A stretch of DNA of 64,000 nt from Strongyloides papillosus (GCA_005656395.1 SRSI01000071.1:930001-994000); one strand, 5' to 3'; numbered from the stretch's first letter, positions 11,501-24,364 are shown. Translations and numbers: made by a program. The notes: generated by a model from the letters alone, not told the origin.

Positions 11501-14500
11501 TTGTTCAAATTCTTGAATATTTGTTGTCGTTTCTAATTTTTCTTTACCTTCTTGACCAACAGTTGCATCTCCACTACCTTCATTTTCTATTTTTGAAACA
11601 GTAGTTATTTCTACTCCTTTATGTTCGCCTTCTGGAAGAATTGTTGTGGCTTTGTTCTCATCACCTTCTGTCATTGTAGATTGATCTTTTTCATTTTCCA
11701 GAGAGGTTGTTGTTTCCATACCATTAATTTCGTCAACCGAAGTTGGTACTGTAGCTTGATTGTCTTCTCCTGACAATATGGTTGTTACTTTTTCTTCTTT
11801 TTCACTTTCTGGTAAAAGAGTTGTGTCCATCTTTTCTTTATCTGTTACTGTACCATCTGTCGTTGTTTCACCTTTCTTCTTATCAGATTCTGAAAATTTA
11901 GTTAATTCAGTTCCTTCTTTCTTATATTCACCAGAAGGTGTTGTAGCTATATTATCTTCTCCTGTTAATACAGTTGTTATTTTGTCTTGTTTTTCACTTC
12001 CAGAGGACGAAGTTGTTCCATCTTCTTCCTTTTTAACTTCGGGTACAGCTGTTGATCCTTCCGTTATAATAGTAGTGGCTTCATCTTCACTACGAGAATT
12101 AGTTGTGGTTTTATTTTCACCATCAAATCTATCACTTGATATTCCACTACCTTCTACATCAGTACTAATAGTTGTCTCCTCAATTTCTTTATCGCTTTTA
12201 GGAATGGCGGTTGATAATTTATTTCCCTCTGAAATTTCTGGTACAATCATTGTAATAGAACCTTCATTTTCTTTTGTTTCTGGAGATTTTGTAGTTACTT
12301 CTGAGCTTTCACCTTCTTTACTTTCACTTGATGGAAGAGATGTTGTTTGATTTACATTTGTATCTTGTGATTTCTCTGGTTCAGTAATATCATCACCGCT
12401 TGATGATCCTGTTGTTGATTCGCTTTTCATTATACCATTTGATGATGTAGTAATTTTATTAATATTTCCTCTTTCTGAGATTAATGTTGTTGTCTCTATT
12501 GACTGATCACTTGTAGTGTTTCCTAATGATTCATCATCTTTTTTTGAGCCTACAGTTGTTGATTCTTCATTTTCGTCTTTTGGTGTTGTTGTAAGTGCCT
12601 CAAAAACTGAACCAGGTTTAACAACTGGACTTGTTGTAACATTATTCAAATCAGATTCTGAACCAACAGTGCCTGCATCAATTTTACTAACAATTGTTGT
12701 TGACTCACTACCATTTTTATTACTTCTAATTTGACCTTCAATACCTTTAAAATTATCTGGTGTACAAGAGATGCAAAACAATCTAATCTTTTCATTTTTT
12801 TCAGGGAAATAATTATTATACGTATCACCACCAATACATTTAAGTACCTTTCCTAATTGTAATACACATTTGTTTGTCTCTGCATTATAGATAGCTCCCG
12901 TACAACCATTATTATAACATTTTGTTGCACAAATACTTACAGAGTCAGTTAAAAACTCATACTCCATTAATGGCTCATTTTGTTTTGGCTCATCTTCCAA
13001 TGAAAATGGCTTTACTTGGAATGCTACCACACAACTTCGGAGATAAGGATCTTCATTTCCATTTTTCTCTTTTGGTACAACTTTACTTACTACTGGTGTT
13101 TCAATAGTTGTCATTGATGGTGCAACAGTTGTTGTAAAACCTTCAGTTGTTGTAACATCTTTTGTTGTAGTAGATTCTGTCGTAGATATATCTTTTGTCG
13201 GCGATGATTCACTTTCCTCATTAATATTAACTTTAGGTGTTGTTGATGTAGCACCAGATCTTACCTCTTCCTCATCAATAGGAGCTGAAGATGGTGGTCT
13301 TGCAGTTTTAAGAGATATATCAGTATGCTCTTCATCATCTTCTTTAACTTCACCACCTTTATCAATTTGACCATCTGGTGATGTTAACATTTTTGTCTCC
13401 GATTTCCCACCTTCGTTAGATTCATACTGTTGTTCTGGTGTAATACTCGGTTCTTCGGTCGGAGGTACAGCAGTTGTTGATGACAAATCCATGAATCCTG
13501 GTAATAATGAGTTTGGTGACTGAGTTGTTGGTTTTTTAGCTAAACATCTTATACATTGAATTCCAACAGTTTTAGTTGTATAGAATCTATAGTGATGTTG
13601 ATGATTACTACTACATATATCTGATGTATTGGTACTGATTTTACAGATTCCTTTACCATGTTCCAAAAATTGAAATACAGCATTACTACACGACGATTTA
13701 TAACAATGAGCAGCACATTGTTCAACAGTCTGAAGTTGTGTTTCATTTGAAAATTCTAGCTTACTTATCCTTTCTTCATCCTCATCAACTTGGAAAACAA
13801 CAACGCAATGTCCTGATAATTGTAAATTTGTTGGCCATGTTACAGCATCACCTGGATCAACTGTCATTGATTGCCATTCACCTACAAAATGATAATAATT
13901 AATAATTTCATTTACAAAAAGGAATAAAATCTTTAATCCCCAGATTTTTTTTATTTTTATAAAATATTTACCCTCATTATTTTTGGAACTAGAATGATTA
14001 ATCTTGTTATCATTAATGTTTTTAACATCTTCAATATGATTTTGTCTACATCTTATACACTCAATTTGGATAGTTTCAATAGTTTTATTATCCATAACAC
14101 CAAGGACGAAATTTTGCAAAGGTTTGCTTGAACAATTTTTAATAAATCCAAAATAATCTGAGATATAGGAACATATTTTTGTAGAAGGTTTATACATAGC
14201 ATAATCACATTTAGAATTATGACATAATTTTGCGCATTCTTTTTCATCCTTTATATCATTGATGGTATTAGTAAAAAGTTCACCAACCTCATCTCCTACA
14301 TCCTCAAAATTAGGGATAAATTCAAGAACGCAAGATGAGTCATCTAAAATTGGTAAAAAATTTTTATATTTTATTATCTTATTGTGCTAGTTATGTATGT
14401 ATTTATCATAAAAAATAGGTGTTTTAAAGTGCATATACGTTTATATGATCCCTTATATGTGATGATATGTTGAAATTTACCTTTTTTATTAAATTGTAAA

Positions 14501-17500
14501 AATATTACAGTATTATTTATAAGAAATTTTGTTTTACTTTTGGTAAAATTTTACTACATTTAATAAATTTTTTTATTTGTCATTAGAAACAAAATAAAAA
14601 TTTATTATCAAACTAGAACACCAAGGATAAATCATTTAAAAAAATTCCTCACATATTAAATTCAAGTTAAAAACTTATAAAAAAAATTGTTTTTTTATAC
14701 ATTCTGATAATTAAAATGATCTAAATACATATGAGTAACTTTTATAATCTTATTCGAATGTTATATAACAATTCGAAGGTCAAACAATTATGAATTTCTA
14801 CAATATTATAGAAAAACAAAAATAAAATTTTTGATTTTAAACTTTTTATTAAAAAGAAGCAAAAGAAAACAATATTGCATTGATATTACTATTTTCAATC
14901 CCTTTACCATAAAATTTAATTAATTTTCTCCCTCTATCAACTCACTGTAAAAGTATAGTACTCTGTTTCCTAACTCAATAAACATTACTAAATAAAAAAA
15001 ATTCTAATAAAGCGTAGGTCAGGTAAATTGAATAATATTACTACTTTTTTGTTTTTATATACAATTTGTTTTATAAAAAAAATTTTTCTATCATTTAATA
15101 TACTACTAATATTAATTAGATTTAAGCCAAAAAAAATTTTTGTAGTTGATATAAATTCAAATTATTTCCCTTTTTTATGTAATTGGTATCTTAAATATTT
15201 ACATATATAGAGAAGTAATAATAATTTTATTTCTCTAGTACACTCTTAAATATAATGTTGTACCTAATAAAAAAAGTTGTTTTGAAAAGGAAAGTGTGAT
15301 GCGGGTTTATAATTAATCTACACTTTATGAGGATACTTAACCGGAAAAAGAGATATCAATTTTTTGTCTTTACTTCATTTCTATTAATAATTTATGTCTA
15401 ATGATGGTAGACAACAATAAATATTATAGTATATTATTGTTTAATTTTAAGTAAAATATACAAGGTTGATTGGTTTATCTTGTTAATATTTTAGAAGTGA
15501 TTCTAAATTATCATCTCTTCTACACACATTATTATACTTTTAATTTTTCTTAAGTTTTTCCTTTTTATAATCATTATTATACAATCAAAATTTAATAGAT
15601 AATTGCTAAGAGGTTATTAATTTTTGATACTTGTTATATTAAAAAAAGAAACGTACCTGAACTATTTAAGGTTTCATTGATATTACCATTAGAAGATGAT
15701 GAGTCACCTGAAATTTTTATACATAATGTGATAAACAATAATTTTCTTTTTATTAAACATACCTGTATTGGGTGATTGTTGAATAATATTAGCCTTCTCA
15801 ATAGAATTAATTTTATCATCATTAATTGAAATACCATTTACTGAATTACCAATATCAATATTACCAACAATTGTTTGATGTGTTGTTGATAAAATATCAC
15901 CTTTTCCTGGGCATCTGATACAATCAAGAGTAATTGGTTTACCCTCATGTTTAAGTGAAGAAATTGGGACTAATGTTTTGCCAGTACAATTGTATCCTGC
16001 ATAATAGTAAAAGACACAACGATTCTTTATTGTTTCATCATAATATATTGAATAACAAAAATGATTTCCATAACATTGTTTTATACATTCTTCTAAATTC
16101 AAATCTTCCATTTCTAAATGAATGTAATCATCTCGTTTTCCTATTTGTGTACCATTCAAATAACCGTAAATTCCATTCCCTGGACATTGATCTAAAAAAT
16201 AATGACAATAAAAAATTACAACAATAGATAAATTATTAACAATTTATTTAGTATTTTTTTTTCTTTATATCTAGTTCTCATTATTTATATGCATGTTTAT
16301 GTAAATTGTTTCAATATCTCCATAATTCAATGACTTTTAACAATTATTTCATATCTTTTTAAAAAGGTTATGATGACTTATCATACAAAATTTTAACAAA
16401 GTAATAGTGTTTGAAAATATTTTTGCAAACTTATTATATTTTGTATAAAATATAATTGCAAAATTATTTGTTATATTATCAATGTTACAACTAACAATAA
16501 AGGAAGATATAAGATGGTAGTTTTTTTTGTCTATCAAAAAAAATATTATAAGTATGCAGTTAATATTTCTTTAAAATGTATTTCATATTATAACAAGGTA
16601 CTATAAAAACTCTTTTTTTGCTTTGATCTTTTTTGTGGAATTTCTAATAATGATTACATCAAAAAATAATTTTATAATTTTAAAATCACTTTTAAACGCA
16701 AAAATATTCCAAAATTGACGGCATTTTTTAATGAGAAGAAAGAGAAATTTTACAAATTCCGTATCAAGGTTATTAATATAAAATTGTAATATATGTAACA
16801 AAGTTGTGATATTGGCCGTAAAATTTTGTAACAAAGACCATCTTAAGTTGTGATTTTCCATTATTTTCGCTTATTACATATATATAACACCATATATTAA
16901 TAAATAAAATAATCAAAACGTAACAAAATACAAAAAATCCACAACTCATAATGGTGATCGCTCATTAAATTTTACAATTATTTGATGAAATCACATTACT
17001 ACACTTAGTTAAACTTGATTTAAAATTTATATTATTACATATTTAGATATCTGTAATAAAAAGCGAAACCATATTCTTATGATAAACATAAATGTATATT
17101 ATACGTATATTTCAGGTAATTCCTTGTTATGTTTTGAATGCCTAATATGAATGATAAAAGAAAAGAGATGTTAAATGTACTTGTTATTGCAATAAATGTA
17201 ATGAAAAAGTAAGATGACAAATGTTATCAAATTCTCAATTTATCGGTATTTCTTTTTACAAGGTTAACAAGTATTTTTTTGTAGTTTACCTTCCGTCAAA
17301 AAAAATCAATTTAAATTCTTCATTTTTATGATACTAAACGTTAGAGAAAAATTTATATAAATCTATTATAATTATTTGGAACTTTTTAAATTAAATAAAT
17401 ATTATTCAAATTCATTACAAAATAAACATTATAAAAAATTTTATAATCAAAATATATATGTTGATCTAACCATATAAATTAGACTAATAGTATTATGACT

Positions 17501-17581
17501 ATGAAATATAATAAAATGATAAATCATAAGTTAATCTTAACAAAAGAAAATCTATAAATGCCCTTATAATTGTATTCAATG

Positions 17582-17623
<42 letters not shown>

Positions 17624-18457
17624 CAAGGTGCCACAACTACCAAGATAAATTAATTAAAAATATTTATAAAGAATAAATTTTTTTCCCACTAAAATATCAG
17701 ATACTATCTACCAAAACTTCTAAAAATAAAAATTTTAAATTCCATTCATTTTTCCTTCCTTCTCTAATATCATATATATCTATATCACATAAAAAATAAA
17801 ACCACTTTAAATGAAAATACGCGTAAAATCACTTCCTATTCAAAAAATTAATTTTATCCTTTATGATTAATTAATAAAATTTAATCGAAAAGAATGGTGT
17901 GTAAAAGTATATGTATTTAAAAAGTTTTGTGGATAATGCTTATGAATAATAAAAAAATCATTGTCTTAAGGAAAGAACCTGTTGAAGAAAAATGTTTCAT
18001 ACTTTATGATATACTATTTAGTAAAATAGAAAATATGCTGCTAGGTAAATAGTTAAAACATATATAATCTAAACGTGTTTTAATATTTTTTCAATTTTTT
18101 ATTAATTACTTTATTACTAAAAAGTTAAAAGAGTCGTATCATTTTCGGTTACTTTTTTCTACTTATAAATAACTTATGGTTATCTTAATTTTATATTTAT
18201 TATAACAATTTTTATACTTAACCATAAATCATATGTAATATTTAGAAAAAATATTTTTTGGTAAATACATAAATATAATCTTTCAATAGTCAATTATTTA
18301 AAATTCATAATATATAATTTAAAACTTTTTTCTAATAACACTTACCAATTTGTTGTGGAGCATTTCCTGTTAATGGAGCTTGCAGAGTTAAATCTATGAG
18401 TGAAATTAAAGCAAATAAAATAAATAGAATATTCAGGGGTTGCCGATCAGGCACCAT
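2559..18457 (-). CDS. giant secreted PAN/apple-domain protein with mucin- or proteoglycan-like linker
   Basis: Eight exons by eye: 18457-18346, 16191-15763, 15707-15657, 14343-13972, 13881-3805, 3685-3386, 3270-2723, 2669-2559. All have GT-AG borders and matching phases, and sum to 12,000 nt (3,999 residues plus TAA). Exon 1 is a signal peptide (hydrophobic core ILFILFALISLIDL). PAN-like domains lie near residues 40-131, 198-296, 346-434, 605-692, 3683-3780, 3816-3910 and 3913-3996; each has the central C-x(3)-C pair and ends in CxxC (CIRC, CISC, CLVC or CVSC). Residues about 693-3640 form an acidic Ser/Thr/Glu/Lys-rich linker with TT-I/V motifs every 10-20 residues. There is no membrane anchor. 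PAN domains bind protein or glycan. In nematodes PAN-plus-mucin proteins (LET-653-like) line epithelia and the cuticle precursor, so an extracellular-matrix role is inferred. Extra exons in the two long introns (1.3 and 2.2 kb) cannot be excluded. Confidence 0.85.
8113..8310 (-). repeat. 66-bp tandem repeat in the PAN-gene linker (3 copies)
   Basis: Copies are anchored at 8135, 8201 and 8267 (plus-strand AACAGTTGTAAGATC or a one-base variant), exactly 66 bases apart. On the coding strand each gives about 22 residues of the form KES/IDLTTVxPKxxxTxEG. Copies differ at several codons, so the array is older than the 210-bp array in the same exon. Confidence 0.85.
9352..10554 (-). repeat. 210-bp tandem repeat array in the PAN-gene linker
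   Basis: Five full 210-base units (9352, 9562, 9772, 9982 and 10192) are followed by a partial sixth to about 10554. A more diverged unit lies at about 9142-9351. Each encodes 70 residues including ITTISPLDGQESSS, GDVTTISPDSEQ and SENKEPLS. Units 9772 and 9982 are nearly identical at the base level. The unit is a multiple of three, so copy-number change keeps the frame. It corresponds to about residues 1430-1830 of the protein. Confidence 0.95.
17583..17620. repeat. (TA)19 microsatellite
   Basis: Uninterrupted TA dinucleotide run of 38 bases inside the 2.15-kb first intron of the giant PAN gene. It is likely polymorphic and carries no coding role. Confidence 0.95.
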
Positions 18458-18570
18458 TTTTAGTTGATTTATTTTATGTAGTTGAAAAATTTTATTTTGA
18501 AAAACGGAAAAAAGTTTTTGTTTTAATAAATTCTTGCAATATTCTAATTTATCTTAATAATATTAATAAA

Positions 18571-18592
18571 TTCTTCCTCCCTCTCTCTCTCC
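18571..18592 (-). promoter_or_regulatory. polypurine GAGA-type tract upstream of the PAN gene
   Basis: On the minus strand this reads GG, then a GAGAGAGAGAGGGAGGAAG-like run, 115-135 bases upstream of the start codon at 18457. GAGA-rich tracts are common in nematode core promoters. The regulatory role is inferred from position and contrast with the AT-rich flanks. Confidence 0.4.
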
Positions 18593-21500
18593 AGAACGGT
18601 ACACTTTGAATGTTGAAGTAAAAAATTGGTGAAACTATAATAATTAAAATATAAATTATAATAAAGATTCATTAATAAAAAATAAGATATACTATTAATA
18701 AAACAATCATATCGTAGATACATTTAAACTTCTAAATAAGATAAAAGATTTTAACAAACATCTAGTTGTAAGCAACATAAAAATTATTTAATAACTTCAT
18801 AATAATATTATTAATAACACACCCTCTATTTTTTGATTCAACGAATATGATATTATATATATGAGAGTGATATTGGTACATGAATAGATTTTAAGTAAAG
18901 CCTACCACTCTCTTCAAAATTTTTGTCGAGGACAATTAGGAGTGAAACATTCTTTTCTTTATTCTGTAGTACGTAAAAGTAAAAATATTTAAAAAAAAAT
19001 AGGGAACCACGCCTTTGGTGTAGTGGTATGATGAAACAAAAGCGTATGCGCACATTAATGATTCGTTAGCAATAAAAATGACTATTTTATAACCTTTTAT
19101 TACAAATTTGAAAACATTACATATATTAATGATAATTTATAATGAGAAATTATGTATGTTCTGCAGTCAAAAAAACGTTTTTTTTGTGGATTGATAAAAA
19201 ATTTGATACTACAAATAGTTTATTTCATAAAAATTTAAATTATTAATACACATTAAAGCATTATATTCAAAGGGAATAAGATGATTAATAAATCGTCAAC
19301 AAAACATTCTGGCGATTTATATCAAACAAAATTTTATCTTAATAGTAAAAATTTAAAAAGCGTGTTTTACTTCTATTAAATAATAACATTTACATGGCAT
19401 TGAATTGAAGATACCGGAAATATATCTATATATTTTAACATTAAAATATCACATTAAGAATGATCTTCTTTATTTTTAATCAAATATATGTTCAGTCTTT
19501 AAAATAGCTTATGTTATTTATACATTAAAGAATACACCTTCAAGGAATGTTTATCATATAGATATAAATTTTAGAGAGATATAAATTTAGTAAAGGTAAG
19601 ATTATAAATAATACAAACTATATATGGAGATATAAAAGATTAAATTTTATATTATATAGACATATTTAACTATAATTAATAACTCATGGAATTTATATAT
19701 CCAATATAAGATCACAAAATACCTTAATGACTGTTACATTTCCAGTAATTGCTTAACAATCCATCAACACTTAAAAAAGTTAAAACGATTTAATATAAGA
19801 AATTTTTTATCCCTTTTTACTCAATACATAGCCAAGGGCACACTCCAAAGAGATTTGTTCTTTTTTTACACATATCTCAACTACCTATAAGTAAAAGCTC
19901 AATGACAACACATTTTATTGTATTTTAATATATTTCCAACATTATATTAAAATTTTTTTACATTGTTATGAAATTTTAAACTCATAACGGCAATCTTTAC
20001 CATTAATAATTGTTAAATCATTATGTCTTCTTTCAATGGGATCCTTGAAATAAAAGCTTAACAATCCGTAAAAAGCTGAAATAGTACCGGTAATGGTATC
20101 CTATTAAATAAAATTAAATACAAAATATAAAAAAACTCCTAAAGGCGTCTAAGGAGATACAAAATTTGGCGACAACCTTTTATATAATATAAATTTTTAT
20201 ATATTAAATATTAACAATCCATTATTTATCAATTTATAACAAAGACTAAAGGTATGTACCTATAAAAATAATAACAATAGTTTAATATGTTTTTTTAAGA
20301 TATGTTTAATAGATAAAATATCATATAAAGAAGCAGTCAAGATGAAAAAATATTAATGTAACGGTAATAAATTAACTTTGTACAATTTCCTTCTTTTTGT
20401 TATTATTTGTTTTTTCTTTTTCTAAAAATTAATCTTCTTTAAATATTACATACAAGTTGCATTGTTTTTATAAAAAATTTTACAATGTAACACATTTACT
20501 ATCATTTTCATGGTTAATTAATATATTAACTTTATACTTTTTTTATTCTACCTTCTTCATTAACTTTTATAATTTGACATTTTTGATCTATGGATTTATA
20601 CATACACCATTTTAAGACACAATTGAAGACAAAGATGCCTTTTTATTTTTGGATGATGTATGAATGTTTAAAATATACATAAACAACTACATAAATAAAA
20701 ATATCTACTGGCTAAATTAATAGAAGTATCTATTACAATATGATTAAAATTAATTATATGAATATAATAATATAAGAATAAAAAAAGCAAAAGTTAAAGT
20801 AATATAATACAAAAATTCCCGCAAGCTATGAACGACCTCACCAAGAGAGATGATTTTGTAATATATAAGTGGTATAAATTTTTATATTAATAAAAAAGAT
20901 ATTTTAACACTGTTACTGGAAAAATGAGATGCTCATTATTAAATGATAAAAATTACTATAAAATGAGAAAAAAATGAAAGTAAAGAAATTTTTATTAGTC
21001 ATTATTAAATTTTTGAAAGCTATAAAAGAAACTATTGCTATTATACAGTAAATTAATTATAAATACACATATATATATATGCATCATTCATTCATCAAAA
21101 AAGAACTCGTTTTGTAAACAATTTGGTAATGTAACAAATAATGAGAATCTACCAAATTTTTCAAGTACATTTTTATAGATTTCATCTACAAAATAATTAT
21201 TTCATATCAAAGAGATATTTTCTTATTGTTTTATTACTCTCACTTCATTAGAAAGATTACAATAAGTGTAAATGTTATGGTTTTGGTTATGATGAAACAA
21301 TGAATAAATAATTAAAGAGAGTATTACAAAATAGATACACGATCCAAATCAAAAAGGTTCTAATTTTTTTTATCTTATTACAAAAATATAAATTCACAAA
21401 AATTGATCAATGACAATTAGATTGCATCAAAATAGAAGATGAAAAAACTAAGGACTTATCACTATTTTCATATATTTATGACATTGCACAATTTTTTAAT

Positions 21501-22999
21501 ACAATAAATTGTCAAAATTAATTAATTTTTTTGATAGTTGAAAAAAACTTCTTTAATCTTTGCCAATTTTTGATTTGATATTTATCTCCATTACCTTGTA
21601 TGATAATCTTTTGTAGGTCATAATTTATTATTAATTTGTGATAATAACTAATTATATTACTACACTTCAAAAATCTTACTATCTTTTTCCTCCACATAAA
21701 TAATAATCATTTAATTATTATATTTTTACAAATATATCTATATATAAATTATACAAAGAAAATTATAATAAAAAGGATCACTTCATATAGAAAGTAAAAA
21801 TGGAAAGTGAATAGGAATGAGGGAAATTTTAGTAACTAACTATGTCTAAGAATAAAAAGTAAAATTATTTTTGAACGGTCTATCATCTTATTATTATTTT
21901 TAATATTATTAAGTCTTTTTGTTGTATAAGTATCCTGTAAAATGTTAAATGAAATTAATATGATGTATAATTATTATTATCTTTTCTCTCCTTAGACTAA
22001 CTAGTTTATTTCTTGTTACTTTTATAAAGAATTTTCACTTTTAAATATGGTATGATTAAAATTTTCCCCAAAAAAAGTTTGTGATTTTTTAATGATAAGA
22101 TAATAAAGATGTATATACGTGTTACAATACTTTTCATTCATCTTTACAATAATCGTTTTAAAACTGTTTCATTTTTTTTATAAATAAATAATAATAAATT
22201 TATAATTTACCAAATTTTTGGTATACAAAAAATCATCTACATCATCATCTTATAATCATTTTTATAATGTGAAGTGAAAAAATGTGATTATAGACGCATA
22301 AATTAATGAAACAAAAGATAAGAAAGTTAAAAAAAGAAATAAATATTAGTTGTTATTCAAATTTAAACCACAGAACTATTTATTTTTATCAAATTATAAA
22401 TCATTTCATTAAGTAATTTAAGAACTAGAAAGTTTTTTTTTAATTTACAATTTTTTTCCTTCATTCTTAAAAATAATATTTATTTACATTCTTATGGTTG
22501 ATCTTGTGTAAAAAAAACTAATAACTGGCAAAAAGAAAATAAAAAATTAAAAGTATAAATTTTAACTTTCATTTTGTTATACTTATAAAAACATTAATAC
22601 AATAATAGTAGAATTTATCTCCAAATAACAATGTAGAAAAATTTATATTTTTTAATTCCTTTACCGGAAGTATAATCATCACCATTTTTCCACATCATTT
22701 TCAAACTTTATTAAAATAAAAAAGCAAGTTTATCATAAAAATTCTTATATTTCGAGAAAAATAATTCCATCAATCAGTTTCTTTTGAAATTAAAAATTTT
22801 TTTTAAATCTATATTGAAATAGTTTCAAACAAGTAATCTTTTAAAATTTGCAATAAACTACATATCATTTATATTTTTTTTAATTTATCAATATTATAAT
22901 TTTGGAATAAAGAGGTTAAATTAAAATAAAATACAATTTACACAACAAAACATAAACATTATAATATGTATTTTGTTCTTTAAAATTTTTTCGCGACTT
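18593..22999. other. gene-poor region between the PAN gene and the saposin gene
   Basis: About 4.4 kb of AT-rich DNA. It holds the upstream region of the PAN gene and one exon-like stretch at 19966-20100 (minus strand), listed separately. Nothing else looks coding; listed open frames here are low-complexity Phe/Tyr/Ile/Lys runs. A slightly GC-richer tract at 20815-20860 has no identified function. Confidence 0.5.
19966..20100 (-). CDS. possible orphan terminal exon
   Basis: After an acceptor-like TTTAATAG the minus strand reads 44 codons to a TAA: DTITGTISAFYGLLSFYF, then KDPIERRH and a tail ending KISstop. Base composition and codon use look coding, in sharp contrast to both flanks. A second possible acceptor (TATTTCAG) lies inside. 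No upstream exon could be placed with confidence. A minimal candidate first exon, with ATG near 22697 and a GTAAAG donor, is phase-compatible only with the inner acceptor and would need a 2.6-kb intron. A 30-base segment at 19769-19724 shares GGATTGTTAAGC and again reads GLLS-x-Y. No family recognised. It may be an exon of an unseen gene, a pseudogene fragment or chance. Confidence 0.3.
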   Translation of the reverse strand, partial: DTITGTISAFYGLLSFYFKDPIERRHNDLTIINGKDCRYEFKIS

Positions 23000-23468
23000 C
23001 TAGTAATCATTGTTAAAATCATCATCATCAGAACAAAGAGCATTTATAAGGCAAATTTGTTCATTTTTTATACTTGGATTATGTACAGCTGAATATATTT
23101 TAAATAAATATTCTTGAGATATTTCTTTACAGTTAGATGCGTACCTTCCAAGATTTTGACAATATTGTAGCATTTGGTAATTTATTGCATTCTACAAAAA
23201 AAATATTTAAAATAACAGAAAATGATAGATTAAATATTGCCATAAAAATAAAAAAAATCATATTAAAAAAACATACATAAGATTCATCATAACCTTTCTC
23301 ACACACTACAACTGCATAACGGCAAACATCACATGTAAATGATTCTACTGACTCCATTGAACCATTATTTCCCTTACTAGTAGTTTTATCACCATTAGAC
23401 GCATATATTAACAATGAAAAAATTATTGTAAAAATTAAAGAGAAAATATAAATGTGTCTTTCTCTCAT
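23000..23468 (-). CDS. secreted saposin-like (SapB) protein
   Basis: Two exons (23468-23277 and 23191-23000, intron 85 nt, phase 0) give 127 residues. Residues 1-23 form a signal peptide. The mature chain carries the SapB cysteine pattern: C46xxC49, C75-x9-C85, C111-x5-C117, with hydrophobic helices between (YLFKIYSAVH precedes the last pair). C56 is an extra, seventh cysteine. The chain ends in an Asp-rich tail (DDDD). In nematodes such single-domain SPP proteins bind lipid or permeabilise bacterial membranes (caenopores), mostly in the gut. Which activity applies here cannot be told from sequence. The exon 2 reading restores C3 to C6, which strongly supports the splice. Confidence 0.85.
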
Positions 23469-24364
23469 TACACTATCTAAAAATTTTTATTCTTCCTTTT
23501 AATGAAAAATAAAAGTTGCAGAAGATGGTTAAAAAAAATAGTGGAAAATTTGGAAAAGGTGAAAATGTGTTTATTTTCTTTTGTAATTTGTCATTCTATT
23601 ATATTTATATTATTATACTCATGTGATAATGAATATGACTCCATTGATAAGAATGGATAATAATTATTATTTCTTGTAATCTTAAGCTGTTGCACAACCT
23701 TTATATTGGTAACAAAATACATATAAATTCGAGTTGACAGTTTTTGACACGGTATTAATAATAATTAAAAAAATTTGGTAACATCATTTTTGATAAAAGG
23801 TGAATATATATAGATTAGAGACAATTTTGGGGTAAGAAGTATTAGTCAAATTTTTATGTATACCTTTATTAGAAAATCACAATACTTTGTCATTTTAAAT
23901 CACCTCGATAAGATAACACAAAAATCATATGTTAATATGATTGATTAGATCATAGGGTGATTAAAGATAATCATTTTAATCATAATCTTTTTTTATACCC
24001 AATAATTGTAATCTGTTTTTTGTAGGCTACAAAAATTAAAAAATATACTCATTAAAGGCATTTTTGTTGATTATCCTTATTTTAATTTTATAGAAAAATT
24101 ATAATTACTATTTTTTAATTTCTAATAAATAAAAAAATATTTAAAAAATGAAAAAAGTGTATTATTAATTATTAAATAAAAATAATATATTCATAAAAAA
24201 ATATATATAAATATATTTTTAAAAATCATTCAAATATTTCTCTTTCTACATTATCAATTGTTTCATTTATGAGTATCGACATATAACAAATTAATAAAAT
24301 ATTTTTTCCATTAACAAGTAAATATATATATATATTAGAAAATCTCTTTTTTTGATATTTTAAT
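23469..24364. other. intergenic, no gene seen
   Basis: AT-rich spacer between two minus-strand genes: 3' region of the SLC17 gene and 5' region of the saposin gene. No coding-like frame or clear regulatory element was recognised. Confidence 0.5.

Noticed and set aside
13882..13971. Hydrophobic segment (KIWGLKILFLFVNEI) that would read as a membrane helix in the PAN gene
   Set aside because: It is an intron of 90 bases that happens to stay in frame. GT and AG borders are good, and removing it joins EG to EWQSM without loss of phase.
16601..16861. 86-codon minus-strand frame inside the first PAN-gene intron
   Set aside because: No Cys pattern of a PAN domain and no phase-compatible splice sites; an extra exon here is not supported.
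18990..19075. tRNA-like A-box (TGGTGTAGTGG) near 19016
   Set aside because: No B-box (GGTTCGANTCC-like) follows at the right distance, and no cloverleaf with a 7-bp acceptor stem could be drawn.
20819..20840. Minus-strand TGAGGTCGTTCATAG resembling the mir-58 (bantam) family start
   Set aside because: The seed differs by one base and no complementary arm within about 80 bases gives a microRNA hairpin.
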